A DNA stretch of 64,000 bases from positions 1 through 64,000 of the forward strand of contig JACZKE010000030.1 in assembly GCA_014860225.1 (NCBI GenBank), read 5' to 3'. The stretch is from Desulfuromonadales bacterium (GTDB taxonomy: Bacteria > Desulfobacterota > Desulfuromonadia > Desulfuromonadales > BM103). Below are positions 7,953 to 16,603 of this stretch, piece after piece (the stretch's first letter is position 1; each line of letters opens with the position of its first letter). The notes beneath the pieces are model-generated. The model was given only the letters and a program-made list of their open reading frames with translations, was not told where the DNA came from and searched no databases. The translations under genes and the position numbers were made by a program.

Positions 7953-8684
7953 ATGCTCAAACGACAATTTGCAGTGAATTATACGGTACCATGCGTTGCT
8001 GCCCTGTTTGCCATCTGTTCCGAATATACCGGCTTGGATATCTGGATAAGTCAACATTTCTATGACTCCGCCCTGGGGAAGTGGACTTATAAGTCCCACT
8101 GGTTGACCCAAGACCTGCTCCATAACGGTGGGCGTTACCTGGTTGTCGCCATGGCTATCATCCTGCTGCTTCTGCTCGTGGGATCATTTTTTCTCCCCAA
8201 ATTGAAGCCTTATCGTAGGGACCTGGCTTTTGCTTTGCTTGCCGGAATCAGTGGACCGGCCATTATTGGCGGGCTTAAAGCTGTGACACATATCTATTCA
8301 CCCTGGGACCTGAAAATCTTCGGCGGTGCCCAGCCCTATATCCGCATCTTCGACCACGTGCCTCTTCACGCCTCGGTCGGGCATGCTTTTCCCGCAGCCC
8401 ATTCAAGCGGCGGTTTTGCCTGGTTCAGCCTTTTTTTCGCCCTCCGTCGTCGTGCCGCCCCCTGGCCTCGGTTCAGTCTGCTGCTGCCCCTGTTCCTCGG
8501 GATTTTGTTCGGGTTTGCACAACAGGTTCGTGGCGCGCACTTCTTGAGTCATGACCTGACCACGCTGGCCATCTGCTGGATGAGTGCTGTTGTGTGGGCC
8601 CGATTGTTTTATGCCGACGCGTATTGCCCGATAATCACGGACCGGCTCACACCTGAAGCTTCAGGCACAATAACAAGGAATTAA
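7953..8684 (+). CDS. PAP2-family membrane lipid phosphatase
   Basis: Inner-membrane phosphatase of 243 aa with about six helices. The three PAP2 motifs are present in variant form: KAVTHIYSPWDL (109-120), GHAFPAAHSSG (143-153, catalytic-site His150) and R193 with H200 and D201 in RGAHFLSHD. Related enzymes dephosphorylate undecaprenyl pyrophosphate, phosphatidic acid or the 1-phosphate of lipid A. It starts a run of envelope genes and ends one nucleotide before the next gene, a transferase. A role in lipid A or phospholipid headgroup remodelling is inferred from the neighbours. Confidence 0.85.
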   Translation: MLKRQFAVNYTVPCVAALFAICSEYTGLDIWISQHFYDSALGKWTYKSHWLTQDLLHNGGRYLVVAMAIILLLLLVGSFFLPKLKPYRRDLAFALLAGISGPAIIGGLKAVTHIYSPWDLKIFGGAQPYIRIFDHVPLHASVGHAFPAAHSSGGFAWFSLFFALRRRAAPWPRFSLLLPLFLGILFGFAQQVRGAHFLSHDLTTLAICWMSAVVWARLFYADAYCPIITDRLTPEASGTITRN

Positions 8685-8685
8685 C

Positions 8686-10656
8686 ATGAGATCCTCACGC
8701 TTCAACCTGTTGGTGATTATTGCTGTTGTTGCCATGACCTTGTCTTTTCTTACCCGCCTGGCGCTGCTCGCTTACAGTTGGTCGGAAGCGGATCTTTCCC
8801 TGGGTGGTTTTCTCCAGGTCTTCGGTCGAGGAATGCTCTTCGATTTTGGATTCTGCGCCTATGCGTTGATCTTGCCTGCTCTCTATCTATGGCTGGTCCC
8901 GGAACGGCTCTGGCGGTCACGCCTGCATCGTTACTGGGTTCAGTTTATGCTCTTCGCCGGCTTTTATGCCCTGACCTTTATCGCGATCGCCGAATACTTT
9001 TTTTGGGACGAATTCAGTGTCCGTTTCAATTTCATTGCCATCGATTATCTGATCTACCGGCGCGAGGTAACGGATAATATCTTTCAGTCCTACCCGGTCG
9101 TCCCGCTCTTGGCCGGGTTGGTGGTGGTGGCTGCGTTCGTCTACTACGGCCTGCGTCATCCCATCAAGAAGGCTCTGTTCACAGAGGAACGATTCTCCCG
9201 GCGCACCATGGCCGCTGGATTGGCGCTGCTGTTGCCTCTCGCCGTGTATGGCGGGCTCGATCAGTCAGTGTGCACTGTTTCCGCAAACGTCTACCAGAAC
9301 GAACTTGCCGGCAATGGCCCTTACCAGTTCGTCGCTGCCTTTCGAAACAATGATCTCGATTACCTGCATTTCTACGAACATCTCCCCCCAGAGGAAGCTT
9401 CCGCTCTGTTGAAACAGGAAATTTCCGAACCGAACGCTACCTTTGTGGGTAGCAACCTTTTTGACATCAGACGCGATATTGTGCAGACCGGCCCGGAAAA
9501 AAAGCTGAATGTCATTCTGGTAATGGTGGAAAGTCTAAGTTCCGATTATCTTGCTTTTTTCGGTAATGATGAGCATCTGACCCCAAATCTCGACGCTCTC
9601 ATCGCCCAGAGTTTGTTCTTCTCAAATTTCTACGCAACCGGCACCAGAACCACTCGCGGTCTTGAAGCGGTGACCCTGTCGATCCCACCAACACCGGGGC
9701 GTTCTATCGTCAAACGGATCGGGCGGGAGTCAGATCAATGGTCGCTCGGCAATGTCCTCAATAGCAAAGGTTACCAATCGTTTTTTATGTATGGTGGTCG
9801 TAGCTACTTTGACAACATGGGGGCGTTTTTCAGCGGCAATGGCTATCAGGTTGTGGATCAGTCAAGTGTACCGGATAGCGAAATTAGCTTTTCCAACGCC
9901 TGGGGTATGTCTGATGCCGATCTTTTCCAACAGGCGATCAAGGTGGCCGACCAATCAAATGCCGAGGGGCAACCCTTCTTCCTGCACCTGATGACGACTT
10001 CCAATCATCGCCCTTATTCCTATCCGGAAGGACAAATAGACATCCCCTCTGGCACGGGGCGTAACGGCGCAGTAAAATATACCGATCACGCTATCGGAGA
10101 GTTTCTGTCTAAAGCCAGGCAACAACCCTGGTTTGGTAACACCCTGTTCGTCATCGTTGCCGACCATCAGTCGGGTAGTGCCGGCAAACGTGCATTGCCG
10201 GTGGAACGCTACCATGTTCCACTTTGGATCTATGCTCCGAAATCCATCATCCCGGGACAAGTCGATCGCGTGTCAAGCCAGATCGATCTCGCTCCGACCC
10301 TGCTCAGCCTGCTTAATATGAGTTATCGCTCTGCATTCTTTGGCAAGGATATCCTTGCAATGGCGCCTGATCAGGGGCGGTCCTTGATTGGTAATTACCA
10401 GAACCTGGGTTTATTTGATGGTAAGTCCATGGCAATCCTCAGTCCTCAACATAAAATGCAGTTGCAGGAGGGGTTGGCTTCAGCTCAGGCCACCGAACAT
10501 CCTGCACAAAAGTCAGAAATTCTGGTACAAAGGAATATTAGCTATTATCAGGGGGCGGACTATGTTTACCGGAACCGACTCAATGCCTGGCAGCCACCGG
10601 TCGCCGGCATGGCACATATCAAGGTAGCGGGCCAAAGATCCATCCCTGCCTTGTAA
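8686..10656 (+). CDS. LTA synthase-like phosphoglycerol/phosphoethanolamine transferase 1
   Basis: Inner-membrane enzyme of 656 aa with five N-terminal helices (to about residue 190) and a periplasmic alkaline-phosphatase/sulfatase domain. Metal and nucleophile signatures are VMVESLSSDYL (Glu282), FYATGTRTTRG with the likely nucleophile Thr322, and VADHQ near 490. Family members (LtaS, OpgB, EptA) move a phospholipid headgroup onto a polymer or lipid A, leaving diacylglycerol or phosphatidate. An AAGGA site precedes the ATG. The gene forms an operon with the PAP2 gene; a 66-nt gap separates it from the response regulator. Confidence 0.87.
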   Translation: MRSSRFNLLVIIAVVAMTLSFLTRLALLAYSWSEADLSLGGFLQVFGRGMLFDFGFCAYALILPALYLWLVPERLWRSRLHRYWVQFMLFAGFYALTFIAIAEYFFWDEFSVRFNFIAIDYLIYRREVTDNIFQSYPVVPLLAGLVVVAAFVYYGLRHPIKKALFTEERFSRRTMAAGLALLLPLAVYGGLDQSVCTVSANVYQNELAGNGPYQFVAAFRNNDLDYLHFYEHLPPEEASALLKQEISEPNATFVGSNLFDIRRDIVQTGPEKKLNVILVMVESLSSDYLAFFGNDEHLTPNLDALIAQSLFFSNFYATGTRTTRGLEAVTLSIPPTPGRSIVKRIGRESDQWSLGNVLNSKGYQSFFMYGGRSYFDNMGAFFSGNGYQVVDQSSVPDSEISFSNAWGMSDADLFQQAIKVADQSNAEGQPFFLHLMTTSNHRPYSYPEGQIDIPSGTGRNGAVKYTDHAIGEFLSKARQQPWFGNTLFVIVADHQSGSAGKRALPVERYHVPLWIYAPKSIIPGQVDRVSSQIDLAPTLLSLLNMSYRSAFFGKDILAMAPDQGRSLIGNYQNLGLFDGKSMAILSPQHKMQLQEGLASAQATEHPAQKSEILVQRNISYYQGADYVYRNRLNAWQPPVAGMAHIKVAGQRSIPAL

Positions 10657-10722
10657 GAACTTACATCAATTTAATCTATTGTCTTTTTAAGTCCACGTCG
10701 GCTGTCTGAGGAATGAGAAGAG

Positions 10723-11400
10723 ATGCGCATCCTGCTTGTGGAAGATGATGACCGGACGGCTCAGTTCGTCAAAAAGGGCTTTAGTCAGGCGGGCTATGCC
10801 GTAGATCGTGCCGGCGATGGTATAGAAGGGTTGTTCATGGCACAGAGTGCACCCTACGATGTTGCCGTGGTTGACATCATGTTGCCGAGGCTTGATGGCC
10901 TGTCTTTGATTGAGCGATTGCGCAAAGAGAAAATCAAACTCCCAATTATCGTTTTAAGTGCCAAAAAAACGGTTGATGACCGTATTGTTGGCCTTCAGAC
11001 CGGTGGCGATGATTATCTTGTCAAACCGTTTGCTTTTTCAGAACTTTTGGCACGAGTCCAGGCCTTGTTGCGGCGTAGTCAGCTTCAAGAAGAACCGACC
11101 CGTTTGACGGTCAACAACCTAACTATGGACATTGTCCGGCGCAAGGTCTTTCGCGACGAGAGGGAAATTGAACTCCAGCAGCGTGAGTTCGCTTTGTTGG
11201 AATATCTGATGCGCAATGCCGGGCGGGTGGTCTCCAAGACAATGATCATGGAGCATGTCTGGGATTACAACTTCGATCCGGAAAGCAATGTGGTCGAATC
11301 AAGGATCTGCCGTTTACGCGAAAAAATCGACAAGTCCTTTTCGCACAAACTGATTCATACCATTCACGGTGTTGGTTACCTACTGGAGAAGAGAGACTGA
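10723..11400 (+). CDS. OmpR/PhoB-family response regulator
   Basis: 225-aa two-domain regulator. The receiver domain has the acidic pair (EDDD, 7-10), phosphoacceptor Asp51 in VVDIMLPRLDG and Lys near 101 (LSAKK). The C-terminal winged helix ends with RVVSKTMIMEHVWDY and RICRLREKI, the DNA-reading segment of the OmpR family. The kinase gene follows after one nucleotide. It is the obvious candidate to bind the shared GTCAT-N6-GTCAT boxes at 7.75 and 13.45 kb. By gene context it resembles PmrA/BasR, CusR and QseB types; sequence alone does not decide. Confidence 0.92.
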   Translation: MRILLVEDDDRTAQFVKKGFSQAGYAVDRAGDGIEGLFMAQSAPYDVAVVDIMLPRLDGLSLIERLRKEKIKLPIIVLSAKKTVDDRIVGLQTGGDDYLVKPFAFSELLARVQALLRRSQLQEEPTRLTVNNLTMDIVRRKVFRDEREIELQQREFALLEYLMRNAGRVVSKTMIMEHVWDYNFDPESNVVESRICRLREKIDKSFSHKLIHTIHGVGYLLEKRD

Positions 11401-11401
11401 C

Positions 11402-12787
11402 ATGTTTCGTAAACTATCCGTCCGTCTGACACTTCTCTACACCATCCTTTTTTCATCACTGTCCTTAGTTGTCTTCAGCATGGTTTATTACAGTTTGTCT
11501 AAAGACCTGATGTTGCGGATCGACACCGAACTGCTTGGGGATGCGCAGGAATTAGCTCGTATCTATCAAGAGGAGGGATTTGCTGATCTGCTTACCGAAG
11601 CTCAGAAAGAAGCCGATGAGGAGGGGAACGATAAGACCTTCTTTCGTATCTATTCACCGAAAAAAGAAAAAATCATGTCTTCGGACACTCCTGAATGGAA
11701 CGTTCCAGCCCAACAAGATCTACTTAATGTCTCACAGGAAAGCCGTTATGAGACAATCAGAGACTCAATCCATGGCAACCGTGCACGGAGTATCTTCCAT
11801 GATCTTGGTAAGGGTTCTATCGTGCAGATCGGGACTTCGTTGACTCAAGATGACCGTTTGCTAAAAAACTTCGTTGAAACCTTTCTCTTTGCATTTGCCC
11901 TGCTGCTGCTAAGTGGTGGCAGTATCGGATTTGCGATGGCTCGCCATGCCCTGACAGGCATTGAGAAAGTCCGCCAATCTGCCAATCGCATCAGCGCTGG
12001 GGATTTGTCACAACTGATCCCATCTAACGGCGGCAGCATGGAAATCAACAACCTGATCAGTTCGTTCAATAGAATGCAAGTGCGAATACAGGTTTTGCTC
12101 AGAGAACTTCAGGATGTTACCAACAACGTCGCCCATGATCTGCGCAGCCCTGTGACTCGCATACGCGGTCTGGCCGAGACAACTTTGACCGGTCCACAGA
12201 CTCTGGAAGAATATCAAGAACTAGCCAGTGCTGTGATCGAGGAGAGCGACCGCTTGGTCGGCATTATCAACACAATGCTCGAAATTGCCGAAACTGATGC
12301 CGGAATTCGCCCGTTATCAGGAGAGACTGTCGATCTGAATGAAATTGTTCGTGACGTCAGCGACCTCTTTGCCACGGTAGCCGATGATAAAGACATCATT
12401 TTCACAACAGAGATCCCCACGCAGGCTCTAATTGTGGTCGGTGATCGCAGTCGTCTACAGCGTGCCTTTGCCAATCTGCTCGACAATGCCATAAAGTTCA
12501 CTTCCAAAGGTGGCCGGGTTTCCATAACTTTACTCAAAAGCGATGACCGTGCCTTACTTATTTTTGATGATAGCGGCCCCGGCATACCTGTTGAACACTT
12601 GCCACGTATCTACGATCGTTTTTTTCGGGGAGAACGGAGCAGGACAACCACTGGCAGCGGTCTCGGCCTTAGCCTGGTCAAGTCGATTATTAATATTCAC
12701 GGTGGTCAGGTCGATGTCGTGAGTGCCATTGATCAAGGTACTAGATTCACGATCAGCCTGCCGTTGCAGGAAAACCTTCTGTCGTAG
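11402..12787 (+). CDS. Sensor histidine kinase
   Basis: Membrane kinase of 461 aa. A first helix (about 10-30), a periplasmic loop of about 125 aa and a second helix (about 160-182) are followed by a HAMP linker, a dimerisation helix with phospho-His in VAHDLRSPVTRI (about 245), and an ATPase domain with NLLDNAIKFT, DDSGPGIP and GSGLGLSLVKS. The periplasmic loop is acidic with runs of Glu and Asp (EEGF, EADEEGND), the sort of feature used by PmrB-type kinases to sense cations, though this is inference. The ATG at 11402 is one base past the regulator stop. Confidence 0.92.
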   Translation: MFRKLSVRLTLLYTILFSSLSLVVFSMVYYSLSKDLMLRIDTELLGDAQELARIYQEEGFADLLTEAQKEADEEGNDKTFFRIYSPKKEKIMSSDTPEWNVPAQQDLLNVSQESRYETIRDSIHGNRARSIFHDLGKGSIVQIGTSLTQDDRLLKNFVETFLFAFALLLLSGGSIGFAMARHALTGIEKVRQSANRISAGDLSQLIPSNGGSMEINNLISSFNRMQVRIQVLLRELQDVTNNVAHDLRSPVTRIRGLAETTLTGPQTLEEYQELASAVIEESDRLVGIINTMLEIAETDAGIRPLSGETVDLNEIVRDVSDLFATVADDKDIIFTTEIPTQALIVVGDRSRLQRAFANLLDNAIKFTSKGGRVSITLLKSDDRALLIFDDSGPGIPVEHLPRIYDRFFRGERSRTTTGSGLGLSLVKSIINIHGGQVDVVSAIDQGTRFTISLPLQENLLS

Positions 12788-12834
12788 GCGCTGCTTGTCA
12801 GTTAATCGTAAAAAACGGTATTTTATTAACCAGA

Positions 12835-13242
12835 ATGAGGCACATTGTGAGCTATGACATTGATAGACCGGCAGAAGAACAACGTCGCGGTTTCGACCAT
12901 TTCATACATGCATTTAGCTGGTCCATGAAGGGATTCGTTGCAACGTATCGCTTCGAAGCGGCTTTCAGACAGGAACTGTTTTTTTGTATTATTCTTGTTC
13001 CTGTAGCCCTTTGGCTGGGAGAAACAGGAACAGAACGGGCTCTAATGGTCGCGTCATTACTGCTGGTACTAATTGTTGAAATCATCAACAGTGCCATCGA
13101 ATCCATTGTCAACCGTATTGGCATTGAACACCACCAGCTCTCAGGTCGTGCCAAAGATCAGGGTTCGGCAGCCGTATTCCTCAGCCTCCTGTTAGCCGCA
13201 TTCCTTTGGGCGTTAATTCTCTTGCCAAAATTCGGTTCATGA
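12835..13242 (+). CDS. dgkA: Diacylglycerol kinase
   Basis: Small integral-membrane kinase of 135 aa with three helices. The family signature EIINSAIESIVNRIG (about 82-96) with both catalytic Glu residues, an N-terminal amphipathic segment and the NH2-terminal GF-H-F-HAFSWSMKGF stretch are present. It phosphorylates diacylglycerol to phosphatidic acid. Diacylglycerol is the by-product when LTA synthase/OpgB-type transferases use phosphatidylglycerol, so its place beside three such enzymes is functionally coherent. It lies 47 nt past the kinase gene and probably belongs to the same transcript. Confidence 0.93.
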   Translation: MRHIVSYDIDRPAEEQRRGFDHFIHAFSWSMKGFVATYRFEAAFRQELFFCIILVPVALWLGETGTERALMVASLLLVLIVEIINSAIESIVNRIGIEHHQLSGRAKDQGSAAVFLSLLLAAFLWALILLPKFGS

Positions 13243-13578
13243 TTCGAGCATAGTCAGGTCTACTTCCCCGTTTAACCGTGCGACATAGTTCATAGATATA
13301 CAGGTCGGCCAGGGGCTTTCATTAAAGATGAACGTCTCACGAATGCCCTTATCTATTTATTGCTCATGAAACCCAGCCTGTCACTTGTAGGGAAAAGTAA
13401 ATAGTGCTCCTTTACGCTGAAAAATGACAAAAAAGTTAACTTCCCGTCATGGTCTGGTCATCTGGTTTCCCTATGCTCTCTTCATTTAGTTTGTCAGGAA
13501 CCACCTCAATAAAAGACCCCACTTATTAGGGCCTTTTCAGTCGATCTGGCACATATATAAGAGAATAAGGGTGAGCTC
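13243..13578 (+). promoter_or_regulatory. Regulatory region of histidine phosphatase gene with shared GTCAT box
   Basis: Two GTCAT repeats at 13446-13450 and 13457-13461 are 11 bp apart, in a block that otherwise matches the PAP2 upstream region (CGTCATG then GTCAT, later TATGCT at 13472-13477). Relative to that copy, 11 bp, one helical turn, are inserted between the box and the TATGCT hexamer. No gene is seen in this 336-bp gap. Confidence 0.6.
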
Positions 13579-14247
13579 ATGAAAAAGCAGGGCACTGGTT
13601 ATGCTGTTCTAGCTATTGTGTTTTTTACTTTTTTTATTGTAGTAACCTGGGGTTTTTTAGAAGCAAAAGAAACAGGCAGTGTTTTAGAGAATAACGGGAA
13701 AGAGGCTTTCAACCTGACAGCACAATGGGCTCAGGGGAATGTTGTTGCTCTGGTAAGGCATGCTGAACGCTGCGATAGATCAGAGAACCAATGTTTGGAT
13801 GGGGATAGCGGCATTACCGTGTCTGGAAAATCGATGAGCATAAAGCTTGGCAATGATTTCAGATCTCTGTTGGACGTTGGTAATGCAGATATCTACAACA
13901 GTCCGGTAAAGCGTACTCAACAAACAGCTCAATTCATGTTTGGGCGATCAAGTATCGATAAGAATTGGTTGGTTGATGATTGCCGCAGCAAACTCCTGGG
14001 CGACATATTCGATAATAAAGAGAATGGCAGAAACATGGTGCTGGTTACCCACTCCACTTGTATTAATAACCTGAAAGACCCGGACGGTAAAACATTGATC
14101 AATTTGCATGAGATCGAAAAAGAAACATATGGAATCACAATCTTTCTGGCAGTCAATAAACATTCCAAACAAGCGTATGTTTTAGGCTACCTTGGCCCTA
14201 ATGATTGGTCAAAAGTGGCGAACTATGGTCTGCGGCATCATATCTAA
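13579..14247 (+). CDS. Histidine phosphatase superfamily protein, Ais/PmrG-like
   Basis: 222-aa exported phosphatase. A signal anchor covers residues 1-27. The catalytic core is VALVRHAERCD (phospho-His about 61) with YNSPVKRTQQTAQF and the second His in LVTHSTCINNL. Length and the RHAE start match the Ais/PmrG group, which removes phosphate from the heptose II of the lipopolysaccharide core and is PmrA-controlled in enteric bacteria. Only the fold and active site are seen here; the substrate is inferred. A fragment of this gene is duplicated at 16.54 kb. Confidence 0.8.
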   Translation: MKKQGTGYAVLAIVFFTFFIVVTWGFLEAKETGSVLENNGKEAFNLTAQWAQGNVVALVRHAERCDRSENQCLDGDSGITVSGKSMSIKLGNDFRSLLDVGNADIYNSPVKRTQQTAQFMFGRSSIDKNWLVDDCRSKLLGDIFDNKENGRNMVLVTHSTCINNLKDPDGKTLINLHEIEKETYGITIFLAVNKHSKQAYVLGYLGPNDWSKVANYGLRHHI

Positions 14248-14289
14248 CCGCTTTATTTGCGCCGCTTGGAGCGGCGCGAAAGTTGAGTT

Positions 14290-16356
14290 ATGAAGAAACC
14301 CCATGACATGAACACTAATAAAAACATCCATCGAAAGGCAGGGCTGTTACAATGTCTCCCGTTGCCTGAAATCCGTTTTGTGACAGGCGTCTACATGCTC
14401 CTTTTGCTGGTCTTCGCGGCATTGCGCGGCATGTTGTTATGGCGCAACAGCCTGCATGCCACCGGAATTGCGGCAGAGACTCTGACTGAAAGCTTCCTGG
14501 TCGGCATGCGCTTTGATGTGGCCATCAGCTCCTATCTGCTGATCCCTTTGTTTTTATGCCTTGTGTTGCTGCCGTTACGCTGTCGCAAAGTGCTGGTACA
14601 GGGGTTTTGCGCCCTGGTGGGGCTGGTTATCTTTTCCGGCCTGGCGGAGATCGAGTTTTATCGTGAACTCGAAATGCGTTTCAACACCCTGGTGTTTGAA
14701 TACATGAGCCACCCGAAGATTGTTGCCGGAATGGTCTGGGAAGGATATCCGATCTTTCGATACCTGCTGGTCTGGGCGCTCCTGTTTGTGCTCTTCAGTT
14801 ACGGCGTACGTTGGCTTTCGCGAAAGGTGGGCTTGCAAAGTCGGGACCCCGGTTCGACAGGGTTGCTGATACGTATAGTGACAGCAGTGGTTTTTATCGC
14901 GGTCATGATCATCGGTGCCCGGGGAGGATTGACGAATTCGCCATTACGCTGGGGGGATGCTTTCTTCTCGGAAGACGCTTTTGCCAACAATCTCGCTCTC
15001 AACGGCGTTTATACATTAGGCCGCAGTGCCCTGGAAAAGATCACCGGCGGACAGCAGTTCTGGATCACGGCAATGCCGCGGCAGGAAGCGCTACAGACAA
15101 CAAAAGCCATGCTGTTCCAGTCGGATGAAAAAGATCTTTCGAGCTCTGAGTTTCCTCTTTTGCGCCAAGAAAACAATCTTTCTGGCGAGGGGCAGCAACC
15201 TCTTAACGTGGTGGTTATCCTGATCGAGAGCTTCTCGGGCCGGCACGTCGGCGCCCTCGGTGCGCCCTTTTCCCTGACTCCTGATTTCGATGCCTTGAGT
15301 CGTGAAGGGCTTCTGTTCGACCATGCGTTTTCCAATGGCACGCATACCCACCAGGGAGTGTTTGCCTCGTTGGCCGGGTTTCCCAATCTTCCCGGTTATG
15401 AATACCTGATGAAGACCATGGAAGCAAACCAGGAGTTTTCAGGGATCCCCAATCTTCTTGAACAAATGGGTTATGGGTCGGTCTTTCTCTACAACGGCCT
15501 CTTCTCGTGGGACAACAAGGAAGGGTTCTTCCGCCAACACGGCATTGATCGTTTTGTCGGTCGCTATGATTACGTGAATCCGACCTTTGTCGACCCGGTC
15601 TGGGGGGTCTCTGATTACGATGTCTTCATGCGCGCCAACGATGAATTTCGCGACCTGGCCGAGAAAGGTCCTTTCTTCGGCGCAATCTTGACCCTGACCA
15701 ACCATTCGCCATTCAACCTGCCTGACCCGCTGCCCTTTGCAAAGATTGAAACCGGCAATAGTTTTGAGGGGCGGGCGAACTCCATGCGCTATGCCGATTG
15801 GGCACTCGGCGAGTTTTTCAGAAAGGCCAGCCAGGAAGACTATTTTGCCAACACCTTGTTCGTGGTCACCGGCGACCATGGCTTCGGATCCGCTCCGGCC
15901 ATTACCGGCATGCAGCTAGACCGCTTCCATGTACCGCTGCTCTTTTACAGCCCCAAGCTTACAGCGCTGCGCGGACAGCAGCGCAGCATGATCGCCAGCC
16001 AGGTCGACATCGGGCCGACGATCCTGGGCTTGCTCGGTTCCAACGCCCCCCATCAGGCGTGGGGCCGCAACCTCTTGTCTGTCGATCCAACTGAAGCGGG
16101 CTTTGCCGTGGTTAAGCCTTCCGGTGGCAATGAGGAAGTCGCTCTTATCGAGGGCGATCTGCTGCTGATGCGCTCTCCCAAGGAGAAACCGGTCCTGTAT
16201 CGATATTCCCTCGATTTCCCGCCCGTCTCCGAGCGTATTGATGACCCGGCCAAAGCCAGGGCGATGGAGCATCGACTCAAGGCTTATGTGGAAACGGGTC
16301 TGCTCACCCTAGGTGAAAGACACGTCGGCACACCTGCTAAACTCGGAAAACCCTAA
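14290..16356 (+). CDS. LTA synthase-like phosphoglycerol/phosphoethanolamine transferase 2
   Basis: 688-aa inner-membrane enzyme with five N-terminal helices and a periplasmic sulfatase-fold domain. Active-site marks are VVILIESFSGRHVG (about 308-321), SNGTHTHQGVFASL with the likely Thr nucleophile (about 347), and VTGDHGFGS (about 527). It is only distantly similar to the 8.7-kb enzyme, so the two may add different headgroups or act on different acceptors. It lies 42 nt past the phosphatase gene with no clear terminator between. An alternative ATG at 14308 is possible. Confidence 0.86.
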   Translation: MKKPHDMNTNKNIHRKAGLLQCLPLPEIRFVTGVYMLLLLVFAALRGMLLWRNSLHATGIAAETLTESFLVGMRFDVAISSYLLIPLFLCLVLLPLRCRKVLVQGFCALVGLVIFSGLAEIEFYRELEMRFNTLVFEYMSHPKIVAGMVWEGYPIFRYLLVWALLFVLFSYGVRWLSRKVGLQSRDPGSTGLLIRIVTAVVFIAVMIIGARGGLTNSPLRWGDAFFSEDAFANNLALNGVYTLGRSALEKITGGQQFWITAMPRQEALQTTKAMLFQSDEKDLSSSEFPLLRQENNLSGEGQQPLNVVVILIESFSGRHVGALGAPFSLTPDFDALSREGLLFDHAFSNGTHTHQGVFASLAGFPNLPGYEYLMKTMEANQEFSGIPNLLEQMGYGSVFLYNGLFSWDNKEGFFRQHGIDRFVGRYDYVNPTFVDPVWGVSDYDVFMRANDEFRDLAEKGPFFGAILTLTNHSPFNLPDPLPFAKIETGNSFEGRANSMRYADWALGEFFRKASQEDYFANTLFVVTGDHGFGSAPAITGMQLDRFHVPLLFYSPKLTALRGQQRSMIASQVDIGPTILGLLGSNAPHQAWGRNLLSVDPTEAGFAVVKPSGGNEEVALIEGDLLLMRSPKEKPVLYRYSLDFPPVSERIDDPAKARAMEHRLKAYVETGLLTLGERHVGTPAKLGKP

Positions 16357-16404
16357 TGGAAAGGTTCTCTAATCCAACAAAAGGTTTAGTACGAAGTAGA
16401 AACC

Positions 16405-16514
16405 CCCGTCCTTTGGACGGGGTCAGAGTTCTTTGGCTTTGCCAAAAGGGCTCATGACAATCCATATTCAGAGGTTGTTCCCACAACCAACTGAAAAGAA
16501 AGGAAAGTCATGAG
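16405..16514. repeat. Nested hairpin element, IS200/IS605-end-like
   Basis: Three perfect inverted repeats follow each other: CCCCGTCC/GGACGGGG with a 3-nt loop (16405-16423), then CTCATGAC (16451-16458) with GTCATGAG (16507-16514) enclosing GGTTGT/ACAACC (16473-16488). Subterminal short-stem hairpins of this kind mark IS200/IS605 ends and their non-autonomous derivatives. No transposase is present, so this is a suggestion only; the first hairpin could equally end the preceding gene. Confidence 0.4.
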
Positions 16515-16532
16515 TTGTTTTCTGACCCATTG

Positions 16533-16585
16533 GTCAATATCTACAACAGTTTGGTAAAGCGTACTCTACAAACACGGCTCCATAT
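16533..16585 (+). repeat. Fragment of the histidine phosphatase gene
   Basis: About 50 bp match, at roughly 80 percent, positions 13888-13940 inside the phosphatase gene (ATCTACAACAGT, GGTAAAGCGTACTC and ACAAACA segments are shared in order). It abuts the start of the third transferase gene. This suggests that a phosphatase-transferase unit was once duplicated and then lost most of the second phosphatase. Confidence 0.7.
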
Positions 16586-16603
16586 ATGGAGCAGGAAATA
16601 CTT

